A stretch of 64,000 bases of DNA, from positions 1 through 64,000 of the forward strand of contig NZ_LVEM01000010.1 in the NCBI RefSeq assembly GCF_001641335.1. The letters run 5' to 3'. This document shows positions 18,379 through 27,275 of the stretch, piece after piece; positions within the stretch are counted from its first letter, which is position 1; each line of letters begins with the position of its first letter. Position numbers and translations under genes: made by a program. Origin of the DNA: Bradyrhizobium stylosanthis (GTDB lineage: Bacteria > Pseudomonadota > Alphaproteobacteria > Rhizobiales > Xanthobacteraceae). The notes under the pieces are model-generated. The model searched no databases. It saw only the letters and a program-made list of their open reading frames with translations, and was not told where the DNA came from.

Positions 18379-19125
18379 TCAGTGATGCGCAAGGATTTCG
18401 CCGAGGAACTGCCTCGTGCGGGCATGCTGTGGATTGCGGAAGAAAGCGTCGGGCGTACCTTCTTCGATAATCTGGCCTTCGGCCATGAAGATGACCCGGT
18501 CGGCAACCTGGCGGGCAAAGCCCATCTCATGGGTGACGCAAATCATGGTCATGCCGTCGTTGGCGAGACCGATCATCGTATCGAGCACTTCCTTGACCAT
18601 TTCTGGATCGAGCGCCGAGGTCGGCTCGTCAAACAGCATCACCTTGGGCTGCATGCAGAGCGCACGCGCGATCGCGACGCGCTGTTGCTGGCCGCCCGAA
18701 AGCTGAGCCGGGTACTTTTCTGCCTGATCACCGATGCGTACGCGCTCGAGATATTTTCGCGCGATCGCTTCCGCCTCGCTCTTGCTGATGCGGCGCGCGC
18801 GGATGGGTGCGAGCATACAGTTCTGCAAGACCGTCATATGCGGAAAGAGATTGAAGCTCTGAAAGACCATCCCGACCTCCTGACGGACGATATCGATAGC
18901 CTTGATGCTGTCGTCAAGCCCGTGACCGTTCACCACGATGCTGCCCTGCTGGATCGGCTCGAGACGGTTGATGCAGCGGATCAGCGTCGATTTGCCTGAG
19001 CCGGACGGGCCGCAGAGCACGATCTTCTCGCCCTTGCGCACGGTGAGATCGACGTCGCGGAGAGCTTGGTACCCGCCGTACCACTTCTGCACGGCTTTCA
19101 TTTCGATCAGGATCTGGTTCTGCAT
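18379..19125 (-). CDS. ABC importer ATPase, polar amino acid (GlnQ/HisP) type
   Basis: A 248-residue ATPase with Walker A GPSGSGKST, signature LSGGQQQRVA and Walker B MLFDEPTSALDPE, matching the PAAT family (MVFQSFNLFPHMTVL Q-loop). It lies 57 bp after the binding-protein gene and 13 bp before aroQ in the same operon. Although PAAT importers usually take amino acids, the operon context points to a polar organic acid such as quinate, shikimate or dehydroshikimate. Confidence 0.93.
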   Translation of the reverse strand: MQNQILIEMKAVQKWYGGYQALRDVDLTVRKGEKIVLCGPSGSGKSTLIRCINRLEPIQQGSIVVNGHGLDDSIKAIDIVRQEVGMVFQSFNLFPHMTVLQNCMLAPIRARRISKSEAEAIARKYLERVRIGDQAEKYPAQLSGGQQQRVAIARALCMQPKVMLFDEPTSALDPEMVKEVLDTMIGLANDGMTMICVTHEMGFARQVADRVIFMAEGQIIEEGTPDAFFRNPQHARTRQFLGEILAHH

Positions 19126-19182
19126 GCTGGTCTCCGCCGTGGGGCGGCGGCCAACGTGGATCGCGTCGGCCGCTCGCAGTGG

Positions 19183-20010
19183 CTACTCGACGGTGAAGGG
19201 AACGCCGGGGACGGAGTCCGGAAAGACCGGGACCGGGACCTTCATCCATTTGGCATAGAAACTGGCCAGCTTGCCGTTCGACTTGATCTGGTCGATGAAC
19301 TTGTTGGCCGTCTCGTTCCACTCCTTCTCGCCCAGTCGTGTGCAAGCCCCGTTGTAAAGGGCGGTGAAGTGAAGCTTGGGCTCGAACCCCAGTTCCGGCT
19401 TTGCGGCGTTGAGACGCTGCGGATAAAATAGATTCGCGCCGACTGCCTGGACTTGGCCAGAGAGCAGCGCCTGAATGGTGGCGGCGTCGTCGTCGAACTT
19501 GCGGATCTCGGTGCCGGACGGGGCGTTGTTGGTCACCTGAGTGTCCTGCGTGGAGGACCTAGGAACGCCGATGACGAATTTGCTCATGTCGGCATTGTCA
19601 TTGATCGGCGTCGCCTGGGCTGCGACCAGTGTAATCTCATTCGCGACGTAGGGTTTGGAATACTGCACCGCCTTCGCACGCTCCGGCAGCATCGCCATGG
19701 TTGCGAACAGAATGTCGACCCGCCCCGTGGTTAGCGCCGGAATACGATTGGCCACTGCCAGCGGAACGAACTCGGCTTTCACGCCAAGATATTCAGCGAA
19801 GGCCCGTCCCATGTCGGCGTCGATGCCATCCTGCTTTCCCGAGCTGTCGACATAGCCCCAGGGAGGATTGTCGCCCTGAATGCCGATGACGACGACGCCC
19901 TTCTTCTTCACGTCTTCCAGAGTTCCGGCCTGCGATTTGCCTCCGGTGGCGATAGCCGCCAATGCCAGCAGCGCGATGCCGAGCTGGCGACGGTTGGGTG
20001 AAAAAAACAT
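19183..20010 (-). CDS. ABC importer periplasmic binding protein, family 3 (PAAT type)
   Basis: A 275-residue exported protein. Residues 1-28 form a signal (hydrophobic LGIALLALAAIATGG, cleavage near SQAG). The mature part has the family 3 pattern: LEDVKKKGVVVIGIQGDNPPWGYVD, GIDADMGRAFAEYLG, and VANRIPALTTGRVDILFATMA. In these proteins the ligand-binding arginine normally follows the third motif; PERAKAVQYSKPY is present. It delivers the substrate to the two permeases encoded upstream in the same operon. Ligand likely a hydroxylated carboxylate by context. Confidence 0.9.
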   Translation of the reverse strand: MFFSPNRRQLGIALLALAAIATGGKSQAGTLEDVKKKGVVVIGIQGDNPPWGYVDSSGKQDGIDADMGRAFAEYLGVKAEFVPLAVANRIPALTTGRVDILFATMAMLPERAKAVQYSKPYVANEITLVAAQATPINDNADMSKFVIGVPRSSTQDTQVTNNAPSGTEIRKFDDDAATIQALLSGQVQAVGANLFYPQRLNAAKPELGFEPKLHFTALYNGACTRLGEKEWNETANKFIDQIKSNGKLASFYAKWMKVPVPVFPDSVPGVPFTVE

Positions 20011-20061
20011 GAGTATCTCCTCCTGGTGATGGCTATTTGTGATTGAGTAGGTGCGCCGTTC

Positions 20062-20718
20062 CTACCTTTGACTGGCCAGGGCGAGCCTGGCCTCCATCCG
20101 ACTGCCCCACCACGACAGTGGCCAGCAGAGGATGAAGTACATCGCGCCGACCACGCCGAAGACGAGCAAGGGCTGGAAGGTCTGGTTCGATACGATCTGA
20201 CCGGCACGGGCGAGTTCGATGAAGCCAACGATGGCAGCGAGCGAGGTGCCCTTGATGAGCTGCACGAGATAGCCGATGGTCGCCGGCAGCGAGATGCGGA
20301 TCGCCTGCGGCAGCACGATGTCGCGCATGCGGGACGAATAGTGCAGTCCGAGCGCCATCGCCGCCTCGGTCTGGCCGCGCGGCACGGCCTGTATCGCGCC
20401 GCGCCAGATCTCGCCGAGGAAGGCGGAGGCATTCACGGTGAAACCGATCGCCACCGCGACGAAGGCGTCGAGCTTCAGCCCGGTGAGCGCCAATCCGTAA
20501 TACACGACGAAGAGCTGCAGCAGCAGCGGCGTGCCCTGGAACATCCCGATGTAAATGCGGGTGATCCATTCCACGCCCTTATGACCACAGGTACGCAGCA
20601 ATGCGACAGCCAGCCCCGCCGTGCAGCCGCCCACAAATGCAACCAGCGTCAGCAGCATCGTCCACTGCAGACCACGCAGCAGGAAACCGAACTCAGGAAG
20701 ACCGAAATGCGGAGTCAT
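20062..20718 (-). CDS. ABC importer permease, polar amino acid type
   Basis: A 218-residue HisM/GlnP-like permease. The coupling motif EAAMALGLHYSSRMRDIVLPQ and the IYIGMFQGTPLLLQL segment are characteristic. ATG 20718 with a GAGG-type site is chosen although the frame is open further upstream through the partner gene. It lies 11 bp downstream of the other permease. Confidence 0.92.
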   Translation of the reverse strand: MTPHFGLPEFGFLLRGLQWTMLLTLVAFVGGCTAGLAVALLRTCGHKGVEWITRIYIGMFQGTPLLLQLFVVYYGLALTGLKLDAFVAVAIGFTVNASAFLGEIWRGAIQAVPRGQTEAAMALGLHYSSRMRDIVLPQAIRISLPATIGYLVQLIKGTSLAAIVGFIELARAGQIVSNQTFQPLLVFGVVGAMYFILCWPLSWWGSRMEARLALASQR

Positions 20719-20729
20719 GATCGCCTCCC

Positions 20730-21398
20730 TCAGCGCATCGGATAAGAGAAGAATCGGTGAGAGACGACCGCGAAGCCCAGCATCAGAAGCCAGGAGATCG
20801 CGAGGTAGAGGAAGGTCACGAAGAAGTAGACCTCGAAGCTGCGGAACGTGTCGCTTTCGATGCGCTGCGCAACCGATGTCAATTCGTAGGCCGATACCGC
20901 CGAGCAGATCGACGAGGTCAGCGTCAGCATGATGAACTGCCCGGTAAGCGAGGGGTAGATCGCGCGAAGCGCGGGTTTGAGCACGATGAACCGGAACACC
21001 TGCCCTTTGTGCAGTCCGAGCGCGTAGCCGGCTTCCACCTGTCCCTTGTGAATGGACTGCACCCCGCCGCGGATGATCTCGATGGCATAGGCGCCGCCAT
21101 TGACACCGAGCGCGATAATGGCGGTGGCGGTCGGATTGAGCTTCAATCCCACGAGCGGCAGGGCGAAGAACAGAAAGAAGATCTGCACCAGGAAGGGCGT
21201 ATTGCGCACGATCTCGACGAAACCGATCACGATGGCCCGCAACCAGGCCGCCCTCGAATCGCGTGCGGCGACGCCGGCGACGCCGATCATCATTGCCAGC
21301 GCCATGCCGGCAAGCGCCAGGCTCAATGTACCCACGCACCCCCACAGCAGTGCGGGCATTGCATGCCAAACCACCGAGAAATCGAGCGTATAGCCCAT
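20730..21398 (-). CDS. ABC importer permease, polar amino acid type
   Basis: A 222-residue HisM/GlnP-like permease, partner of the 20062-20718 product. EIVRNTPFLVQIFFLFF and the coupling loop EAGYALGLHKGQVFRFIVL are typical. It starts the transporter part of the operon, 51 bp after the quinate/shikimate dehydrogenase gene. Confidence 0.92.
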   Translation of the reverse strand: MGYTLDFSVVWHAMPALLWGCVGTLSLALAGMALAMMIGVAGVAARDSRAAWLRAIVIGFVEIVRNTPFLVQIFFLFFALPLVGLKLNPTATAIIALGVNGGAYAIEIIRGGVQSIHKGQVEAGYALGLHKGQVFRFIVLKPALRAIYPSLTGQFIMLTLTSSICSAVSAYELTSVAQRIESDTFRSFEVYFFVTFLYLAISWLLMLGFAVVSHRFFSYPMR

Positions 21399-21449
21399 CT
21401 TGCGTTTCCTCTCGGGCGTTGTGCGAGCCGCTCGCCCATCGGCCTGACG

Positions 21450-22313
21450 TCACCCTCCCAGGGCTGCAAAAGTCGCGAAGAAGACGGCTGGATCGGGTGA
21501 GATGCCCGTGAACAGGCGAAATGCTTCCGTGCCCTGGAAGATCGCCATGCCACCGCCGTCGACGGTGCGGCAGCCGAGGGCACGCGCTGTACGCAGCAAT
21601 GCGGTCTCCAGCGGGAAGTAGACGATCTCGGCGACCCAGAGATCGGGACGCAGCAAGGTCGTTGGCAGCGGCGTGCCAGGATATTTGTCCATGCCGATCG
21701 GCGTGGCGTTGACAATTCCGTCTGCGGCAGCAACGGTGGCCACAACATCGTGGCCGATCTTCAAGCGCCCCTCTGCAAATCGGGGGGACAAGCTATCCAC
21801 CAAGCTCTGCGCTTTGGTCAGGTCGACGTCGATAATAGTCAGCTCCTGCACGCCGAGCTTCATCAGCGCGAAAGCAACCGCTGCGCCTGCGCCGCCCGCG
21901 CCGAACTGGACGACGCGACCGAGCGATGCACACTGCATGTTGCGGCGAAAGTTCTCGGCGAAGCCGAACCAGTCGGTGTTGTGGCCGGTCATTCGACCGT
22001 TCCTGACGACCACGGTGTTCACGGCGCCAAGCGCCTCCGCGTCAGGCGAAAGCTCGTCCAGGAGTGGAAGGATCGCCTGCTTGCAGGGATGGGTCACGTT
22101 CAAGCCGTCGAAGCCCATCCGCTTTGCCGCCGTCAGCAACTCCGGCAGCGCTTCGGCTCCAAGTTTCAATTCAGTCAGATCGATCTTCTTGTAGAGATAG
22201 CGGATGCCCGCAGCGTCAGCGGCCGATTCGTGCATGGGCGGGGTGCGGGACGCAGCAATGCCGCTACCGATCAGGCCGACGAGAAAGCTGGGCTTGGGTT
22301 GCATGTTCGGCAT
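21450..22313 (-). CDS. Quinate/shikimate dehydrogenase-like (QsuD/YdiB-type catabolic branch)
   Basis: A 287-residue oxidoreductase. Its substrate loop reads GSGIAASRTPPMHE instead of the NPIxHSKSP of biosynthetic AroE. SRTPxMHE is the mark of the quinate/shikimate dehydrogenases used in catabolism, for example in Corynebacterium. Catalytic Lys78 (NVTHPCKQ) and Asp114 (HNTDWFGF) are present. The nucleotide loop GAGGAG is followed by IIDVD, an acidic residue that favours NAD rather than NADP. It lies 6 bp after a second, AroE-type paralogue. It should oxidise quinate to dehydroquinate or shikimate to dehydroshikimate. Confidence 0.9.
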   Translation of the reverse strand: MPNMQPKPSFLVGLIGSGIAASRTPPMHESAADAAGIRYLYKKIDLTELKLGAEALPELLTAAKRMGFDGLNVTHPCKQAILPLLDELSPDAEALGAVNTVVVRNGRMTGHNTDWFGFAENFRRNMQCASLGRVVQFGAGGAGAAVAFALMKLGVQELTIIDVDLTKAQSLVDSLSPRFAEGRLKIGHDVVATVAAADGIVNATPIGMDKYPGTPLPTTLLRPDLWVAEIVYFPLETALLRTARALGCRTVDGGGMAIFQGTEAFRLFTGISPDPAVFFATFAALGG

Positions 22314-22319
22314 CGCCCG

Positions 22320-23147
22320 TTAGCGTAATGGGACGGTCAGTTCCGCTATGACCTGAGCCGTGCCCGGTCGAACGCCGCGCCACCAGGCAAAAGCTTCCGC
22401 CGCCTGCTCCACCAGCATGCCGACGCCGTCGGCGAGCTTGGCTACGCCTTCCGCTCGAGCCGCTTGCAGAAAGGGTGTCAATCCCTTGCCATAGGCGAGT
22501 TCGTACGCGAGTTCTGCACCGCGGAAGACATTGCCTGGAAGCGGCGGCATTTCACCGCGCAGACTGGCAGACGTCGCGTTGACGACGACGTCGTAACCTT
22601 CCGCGAGATCGGCCAGCTCGGCGTAGCCACTGACGATAAGGGGACCACAGCCGGCAGACTCGTCGGCCAATGCCACGGCTTTCGACAGCGTTCGGTTGAC
22701 GAGGACCAGCTCCGAGGGCCCCTGGCGCAGGAACGGCAGCAGTGCGCCTCGCGCCGCGCCTCCGGCGCCAAGCACGAGGACGCGGCGGCCGGCCATCTTG
22801 ACGCCGAGATTGACGGTGATGTCGCGCACAAGGCCGATCCCGTCGAAATTCTCGCCAATGATCCGATCGCCGTCGAACTTCAGGCAGTTTGCGGCGCCTG
22901 CTCGTTTGGCGCTCTCCGAAAGCTCGTTTGCATAGGCGAAGGCATCGAGCTTGAACGGGGCGGTTATGTTCAGCCCCTTGGCGCCCTCCGTCCGAAATTG
23001 ATCGACCCGTTCGCCGAAGCCATCGAGGGGACCCTCGATCGCCTCATAGACAAGGTCCTGTCCCGTCAGTCTGGCGAAAGTGCCATGGATGAGAGGTGAT
23101 TTGCTGAAGCCGATCGGATTGCCGATCACCGCATAACGGTCGCTCAT
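22320..23147 (-). CDS. aroE: Shikimate dehydrogenase, AroE type
   Basis: A 275-residue NADP-type shikimate dehydrogenase. NPIGFSKSPLIH, Lys66 in ITAPFKLDA, Asp102 in ENFDGIG, GAGGAARGAL and the NADP-selective VNRTLSKA are present. Departures from the usual consensus are GAANCL (normally GAxNTL) and NFDG (normally NTDG), suggesting altered substrate handling. It is encoded between the CoA-transferase and the QsuD-like gene with gaps of only 3 and 6 bp, so it is probably a catabolic paralogue rather than the housekeeping enzyme. Confidence 0.9.
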   Translation of the reverse strand: MSDRYAVIGNPIGFSKSPLIHGTFARLTGQDLVYEAIEGPLDGFGERVDQFRTEGAKGLNITAPFKLDAFAYANELSESAKRAGAANCLKFDGDRIIGENFDGIGLVRDITVNLGVKMAGRRVLVLGAGGAARGALLPFLRQGPSELVLVNRTLSKAVALADESAGCGPLIVSGYAELADLAEGYDVVVNATSASLRGEMPPLPGNVFRGAELAYELAYGKGLTPFLQAARAEGVAKLADGVGMLVEQAAEAFAWWRGVRPGTAQVIAELTVPLR

Positions 23148-23150
23148 CGC

Positions 23151-24377
23151 TCACTCCTGCACTGCGACTTCATTATAGAGGACACCGTCACGCACCATCG
23201 CCTCGACGAGTTCGGCCGAAAGTCCCAGCGACTCTGCAATGCGGCGATTGTCCTGACCGAGCAGCGGCGCCGGCGTGCGCACCGTGGTGTCGCAATCGGA
23301 GAAGCGGAACGGCAGGTTTGGCAGCGTCACCTTGCCGAGGACAGGATGCTTCTGCTCGACCAGCATGCCACGCGCGTGGATCTGCGGATCCTGCACGACC
23401 TCTTCGATGGTCTGCACGGGAGCGGACGGCACACCTGCTGCCTCAAGTGCCGCAAGGCAGGCGTCCCGAGACGGCTGCGACAGCGTCCAGGTGCGCACAA
23501 TCTCCATCGCCTCAGCATAATGGGCGTTGCGCGCAGCAGGCGTGGTGAAGCGCTGGTCGGATGCCAGCGTGTCTCCTCCGATCAGGCTGGCCAATCGTCG
23601 CCACGCATCATCAACTTGCGCGGCGATGACGAGATTGCCGTCCTTGGCCGGAAAGACGCCGTAGACGGTCGAGTCCGGCTGCCCGCTGCCGGTCTGCCGC
23701 GGCAGGTCGGTACCGCCGGAGAGGAAGTAGCGCTGCACCGCATAGTCGTGCATCGAGACCATGCAATCGTAAAGGGCGAGATCGATATGCTGGCCGCGCC
23801 CGGAGGACGCGCGGCCGACCAGCGCTGCATTGATCGCAGCCACGCCATGAATACCGGTATACATGTCCGCCAGCGGCATCCGCAGCAGCGGCGGCGCTTC
23901 GCCGGGGGAGCCCAGTTGCGCCAGGGCGCCCGACATTGCCTCCGCGATCAGGCCGAAGCCGGGACGGTCAGCACAGGGACCGGTATGGCCATAGGCGGAG
24001 ACGGAGCAGTAGATCAGTCCAGGATTTCGCGCCGACAGCGCCTTGTAACCGAGTCCCAGGCGTTCGAGCGCGCCCGGGCGGTAGTTCTCGATGAAGACGT
24101 CGGCCGTGTCGACCAGCTTCATCATCATGTCGAGACCGCGCTTGTCGCGCAGATCGATGCACAATCCCTGCTTGCCCATATTCTGCTGCAGGAAGTAGCC
24201 GGATTGTCCGTCCTTGAAGTAGCCGTGGGCGCGGCCCGCATCGCCTGCCTTCGGACGCTCCACCTTGATGACGTCCGCACCCATCGCGGCGAGGCAACGG
24301 CCCATGAAGGGCCCGGCGAGAAAATGGCTGTAGTCGATGACGCGAATACCCTTGAGCGGCAGATCTTGCGCGGTCAT
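23151..24377 (-). CDS. Class III CoA-transferase (CaiB/BaiF family)
   Basis: A 408-residue enzyme transferring CoA between carboxylic acids. LKGIRVIDYSHFLAGPFMGR is the usual N-terminus and the catalytic Asp lies in PLADMYTGIHG. It overlaps the MaoC gene by 4 bp and precedes aroE by 3 bp. In this operon it would make a CoA thioester from an acid derived from the imported ring compound, which the MaoC protein could hydrate. The CoA acceptor and donor are not known. Confidence 0.92.
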   Translation of the reverse strand: MTAQDLPLKGIRVIDYSHFLAGPFMGRCLAAMGADVIKVERPKAGDAGRAHGYFKDGQSGYFLQQNMGKQGLCIDLRDKRGLDMMMKLVDTADVFIENYRPGALERLGLGYKALSARNPGLIYCSVSAYGHTGPCADRPGFGLIAEAMSGALAQLGSPGEAPPLLRMPLADMYTGIHGVAAINAALVGRASSGRGQHIDLALYDCMVSMHDYAVQRYFLSGGTDLPRQTGSGQPDSTVYGVFPAKDGNLVIAAQVDDAWRRLASLIGGDTLASDQRFTTPAARNAHYAEAMEIVRTWTLSQPSRDACLAALEAAGVPSAPVQTIEEVVQDPQIHARGMLVEQKHPVLGKVTLPNLPFRFSDCDTTVRTPAPLLGQDNRRIAESLGLSAELVEAMVRDGVLYNEVAVQE

Positions 24378-24844
24378 GCCTGCCCTCCTGCGGCGCTAGC
24401 CTTCGGGCGCATCGGGATCATGAGCCGGTGCTCACCGAGTTGCAGCACCTCCCCGCGCTGATTGATCAGCTCGGAGGGGAGCACCACGATGCCCCACCCT
24501 TCCCGCTTCGTGGCGCGCATTGAACCAACGCGGAACTTCACATGCACGGTGTCGCCGAGCTTGATCGGCAGCTTGAAATCCCACGTCCAGCCCAGCGACA
24601 TTCCCGGAAGGAAGCGGTAGCCGGCGCGGGTCTTCAAGCCATCGGCCAGCGACAGGCCAAACAACCCGTGCGCGACGCGCGTACCGAATGGTGTGGTCTT
24701 GGCGTATTCCTCGTCGACATGAACAGGCGTGAAATCGCCCGTCAGCTCGGCATAGGCATTCACCATCGCTTCGGTGACCGTTACCGAGGGAGTAACGCAT
24801 TCGTCGCCGACCTTGGCATCGTCCCAGTAGCGCTCATCCGTCAT
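24374..24844 (-). CDS. MaoC family hydratase/dehydratase
   Basis: A 156-residue hot-dog fold protein. The R-specific hydratase motif is complete: GDFTPVHVDEEYAK gives the Asp/His pair and FGTRVAHGLF follows. Similar length and motif occur in mesaconyl-CoA and enoyl-CoA hydratases. The 4-bp overlap with the CoA-transferase gene suggests that the two act in sequence: CoA activation, then hydration or dehydration. Confidence 0.9.
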   Translation of the reverse strand: MTDERYWDDAKVGDECVTPSVTVTEAMVNAYAELTGDFTPVHVDEEYAKTTPFGTRVAHGLFGLSLADGLKTRAGYRFLPGMSLGWTWDFKLPIKLGDTVHVKFRVGSMRATKREGWGIVVLPSELINQRGEVLQLGEHRLMIPMRPKASAAGGQA

Positions 24845-24856
24845 GTCGCGTATTCC

Positions 24857-25243
24857 TTAGGCCCGTGGATCGATCGCCAGCGCCGCTTCCACGGCACCTG
24901 CACTGGCTTGCAAGATTTCGACGTTGAGCCCGCCCGGCAGCTCGAGCCAGTTCGGCCCGGCGGGCAGTGCTTTGGCGCCCCACGCGTCAGCACGGGCGAG
25001 CACACCATCGTAATCGTCGACCATGATTCCAAGATGGGCGAGACGCCCCTCTGGCCCGACGAAATTCGGGTCGTCAATGAGCTGCACGCTTCCGAGCACC
25101 CACACCTGACGCGGACGCGCGCCATCGGCCGGTTGCTCGTCGCGAATAGTGAGACCAAGCACTTCACGAAAGAATCCGACATGACGATCAACGTCCGACA
25201 CGCGGATCGCAACGTGTTCGACATAAGCGCGGGGTAGTGACAT
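24857..25243 (-). CDS. VOC superfamily protein (glyoxalase/epimerase/dioxygenase fold)
   Basis: A 128-residue single vicinal-oxygen-chelate module. Candidate metal ligands are the His in VEHVAIRV, the His in RLAHLGIMV and the Glu in GLNVEILQ, so it is probably an active metalloprotein. Fourth from the end of the 5' part of the operon, between the ketopantoate-reductase-like and MaoC genes. Possible roles are isomerase, epimerase of a CoA ester or ring-cleavage; the sequence does not decide. Confidence 0.85.
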   Translation of the reverse strand: MSLPRAYVEHVAIRVSDVDRHVGFFREVLGLTIRDEQPADGARPRQVWVLGSVQLIDDPNFVGPEGRLAHLGIMVDDYDGVLARADAWGAKALPAGPNWLELPGGLNVEILQASAGAVEAALAIDPRA

Positions 25244-25247
25244 CGTC

Positions 25248-26192
25248 TCAGGCCTTTCCCGGATAATCGCGGCCGGCGTATTCGAGCCCTTTGACCAGTG
25301 CGACGAGGGTGGAGTTGACGGGGGTCGGCACGTTGAGCTTGGCGCCCCAACGCACGACGGAGCCGTGAATGTAATCGACCTCGGTCAGATTGCCGGACTG
25401 CAAGCTCTGCAACATCGACGTCTTGAACTCGGGCGGTAGCCCGGCGGAGGCCATCGTCCAGGCAAGGCGCGGATCGGCAATCGAAATCTTCACGCCGGCA
25501 GCTTGCGCCACCGCGATGCCCTCCGAGATTGCGGCCAGCGCGCAATCCTCCAGGATCGGCAGCGTATAGAGACCGCCATAAGTCAGACCGGTAACGGCGG
25601 TGATTCCGCCGCCGGCAACGTTGATGAAGAGCTTGTCCCACATCGTGCCCAGGATGTTGTCGCTGAGCAGCGTGAGAACGCCGGCACGATTGAACGTCTC
25701 GGAAATCCGCTGTGCGCGCTCGGTCAAGCGTCCATCGAGCTCGCCGATGATGGTTTCCTTGCCGACGACGCCGGAGCGAACATGACCGGGTCCGAGCAGC
25801 ACGCCGCCAACATAGGTCTTCCCTGCCATGACCCTGTCACGACCGACTTCCTCCGAGAGGATGTCTTCGTGGCCAAGGCCGTTTTGCAGCGACATCACAA
25901 CCGTCTGCGGTCCGATGATCGGCGCCGCGGCCCGGATCGCATCCCGCGTGTGATAGGATTTGACGAGGACGATGACGAGGTCCGCCACGTTGCCGACCTG
26001 GTCCGCGGAAATGCAGGCAGAGACCTTCACGACGGTCTCGGCGCCACTTTCGAGCAGCCGCAGACCACCGGCATTGATCGCGTCGACATGAGCCTGAAAC
26101 GGATCGATCAACCAAACCTCGGCACCGCCGCGCGCCAGCGTGCCGCCGATGGTCGAGCCCAAGGCTCCCGCTCCGACAAAGCAGATCCTCAT
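25248..26192 (-). CDS. 2-dehydropantoate 2-reductase-like (ApbA/PanE family) oxidoreductase
   Basis: A 314-residue NAD(P)-dependent reductase of 2-oxo acids. The N-terminus MRICFVGAGALGSTIGGTL is the Rossmann fold and KSYHT plus LQNGLGHED are PanE-family motifs; the catalytic Lys lies in NILGTMWDKLFIN. ATG 26192 is chosen; the frame is open to 26240. It is the first gene of the 11-gene operon and diverges from the LysR gene at 26295 over 102 bp. In context it probably reduces a branched or ring-derived 2-oxo acid rather than ketopantoate. Confidence 0.88.
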   Translation of the reverse strand: MRICFVGAGALGSTIGGTLARGGAEVWLIDPFQAHVDAINAGGLRLLESGAETVVKVSACISADQVGNVADLVIVLVKSYHTRDAIRAAAPIIGPQTVVMSLQNGLGHEDILSEEVGRDRVMAGKTYVGGVLLGPGHVRSGVVGKETIIGELDGRLTERAQRISETFNRAGVLTLLSDNILGTMWDKLFINVAGGGITAVTGLTYGGLYTLPILEDCALAAISEGIAVAQAAGVKISIADPRLAWTMASAGLPPEFKTSMLQSLQSGNLTEVDYIHGSVVRWGAKLNVPTPVNSTLVALVKGLEYAGRDYPGKA

Positions 26193-26294
26193 CCGAACGC
26201 TTCTCCCTCGCCGATTTTGGCGTTGGAAACGTGCTAGCAAGATGGGTTGTATTTGGATATGCTATGATCCTTATAACCATTATTGCAGTTCGCA

Positions 26295-27275
26295 ATGAAG
26301 CACTTAGGCCCGTCCGAGACGAACCTGCTGGACCCGCGCCTGCTCAGGCTGTTCGACGCATTGTTCACCACGGGCAGCGTCACCAAGGCAGCAGAAAAGC
26401 TCGGGCAAAGTCAGCCGACTGTTTCGATCTGGCTGGCCCGCCTGCGAAAGGAATTGGACGATCCGCTGTTCATCCGCTCGGCTGAGGGCATGTTGCCGAC
26501 CCCGCGCGCCGAGGCTCTCATCGGCACGGCCAGACAGGCATTGGAGATGCTGCGTCGTCTGGCGGAGCTTCGCTCTACGTTTGATCCAGCGAGCGCCAAG
26601 CGCCGCTTCGTCATCTGCATGACCGATGCGAGCCACATCACGCTCCTGCCCGCCATCCTCGCGCACGTTCGTCGCGTTGGTCCCGGCGTCCGCATCGAAG
26701 CAGCACAGATTGGTGCCGACACCCCCCGGATGCTGCAGTCAGGCGAGGCCGATCTGGCGCTTGGCTACATCTCGGACCTCGACGCCGGACACTTCCAGCA
26801 GGCACTGTTTCCGCAGGATTGGGTCTGCCTCGCTAACGCAAAACATGCCCGCATCCGCGACAGCATCACCACAAAGGATTTCAGGCGTGAGGCGCACGTC
26901 CTCATTCGCTCCGGCACCGGACATCAGTTGCTCGCGGACGCTCTAAAGGAGCAACGGATAGTCCCTGACGTTGCTCTTGAGCTCCCCGGCTTTTTGGGGC
27001 TACCCGCAATCGTCGGGACGACTGACCTGATCGCCACTCTGCCAAGGCACATCGGCGAAACCTTGGCTCACTACTACGGACTGCGCGTGCTCGATTGCCC
27101 GCTGGCGATCACCGGCTTTACCGTGAAACAATATTGGCACGCCCGCTTTCATCACGACCCGGCAAGTCAATGGTTGCGTGAGGTCTGCGGGGAACTCTTT
27201 CAACAGCAGCAAGTGCGGGGTCTACATCGGTCCGGTCGGCCAAAGAAGCGAATGCCACGCGATTTGCCGTCGTAA
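26295..27275 (+). CDS. LysR family transcriptional regulator (NodD/PcaQ-like layout)
   Basis: A 326-residue LysR regulator: winged helix in residues 10-70 (LLRLFDALFTTGSVTKAAEKLG, QPTVSIWLARLRKEL) and an effector domain to about 300, with a basic C-terminal tail. It diverges from the 11-gene operon and is the obvious candidate to control it with a pathway intermediate as inducer. A weak GGAT-N8-ATCC dyad is present in the 102-bp gap (within TTGGATATGCTATGATCC). Confidence 0.9.
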   Translation: MKHLGPSETNLLDPRLLRLFDALFTTGSVTKAAEKLGQSQPTVSIWLARLRKELDDPLFIRSAEGMLPTPRAEALIGTARQALEMLRRLAELRSTFDPASAKRRFVICMTDASHITLLPAILAHVRRVGPGVRIEAAQIGADTPRMLQSGEADLALGYISDLDAGHFQQALFPQDWVCLANAKHARIRDSITTKDFRREAHVLIRSGTGHQLLADALKEQRIVPDVALELPGFLGLPAIVGTTDLIATLPRHIGETLAHYYGLRVLDCPLAITGFTVKQYWHARFHHDPASQWLREVCGELFQQQQVRGLHRSGRPKKRMPRDLPS

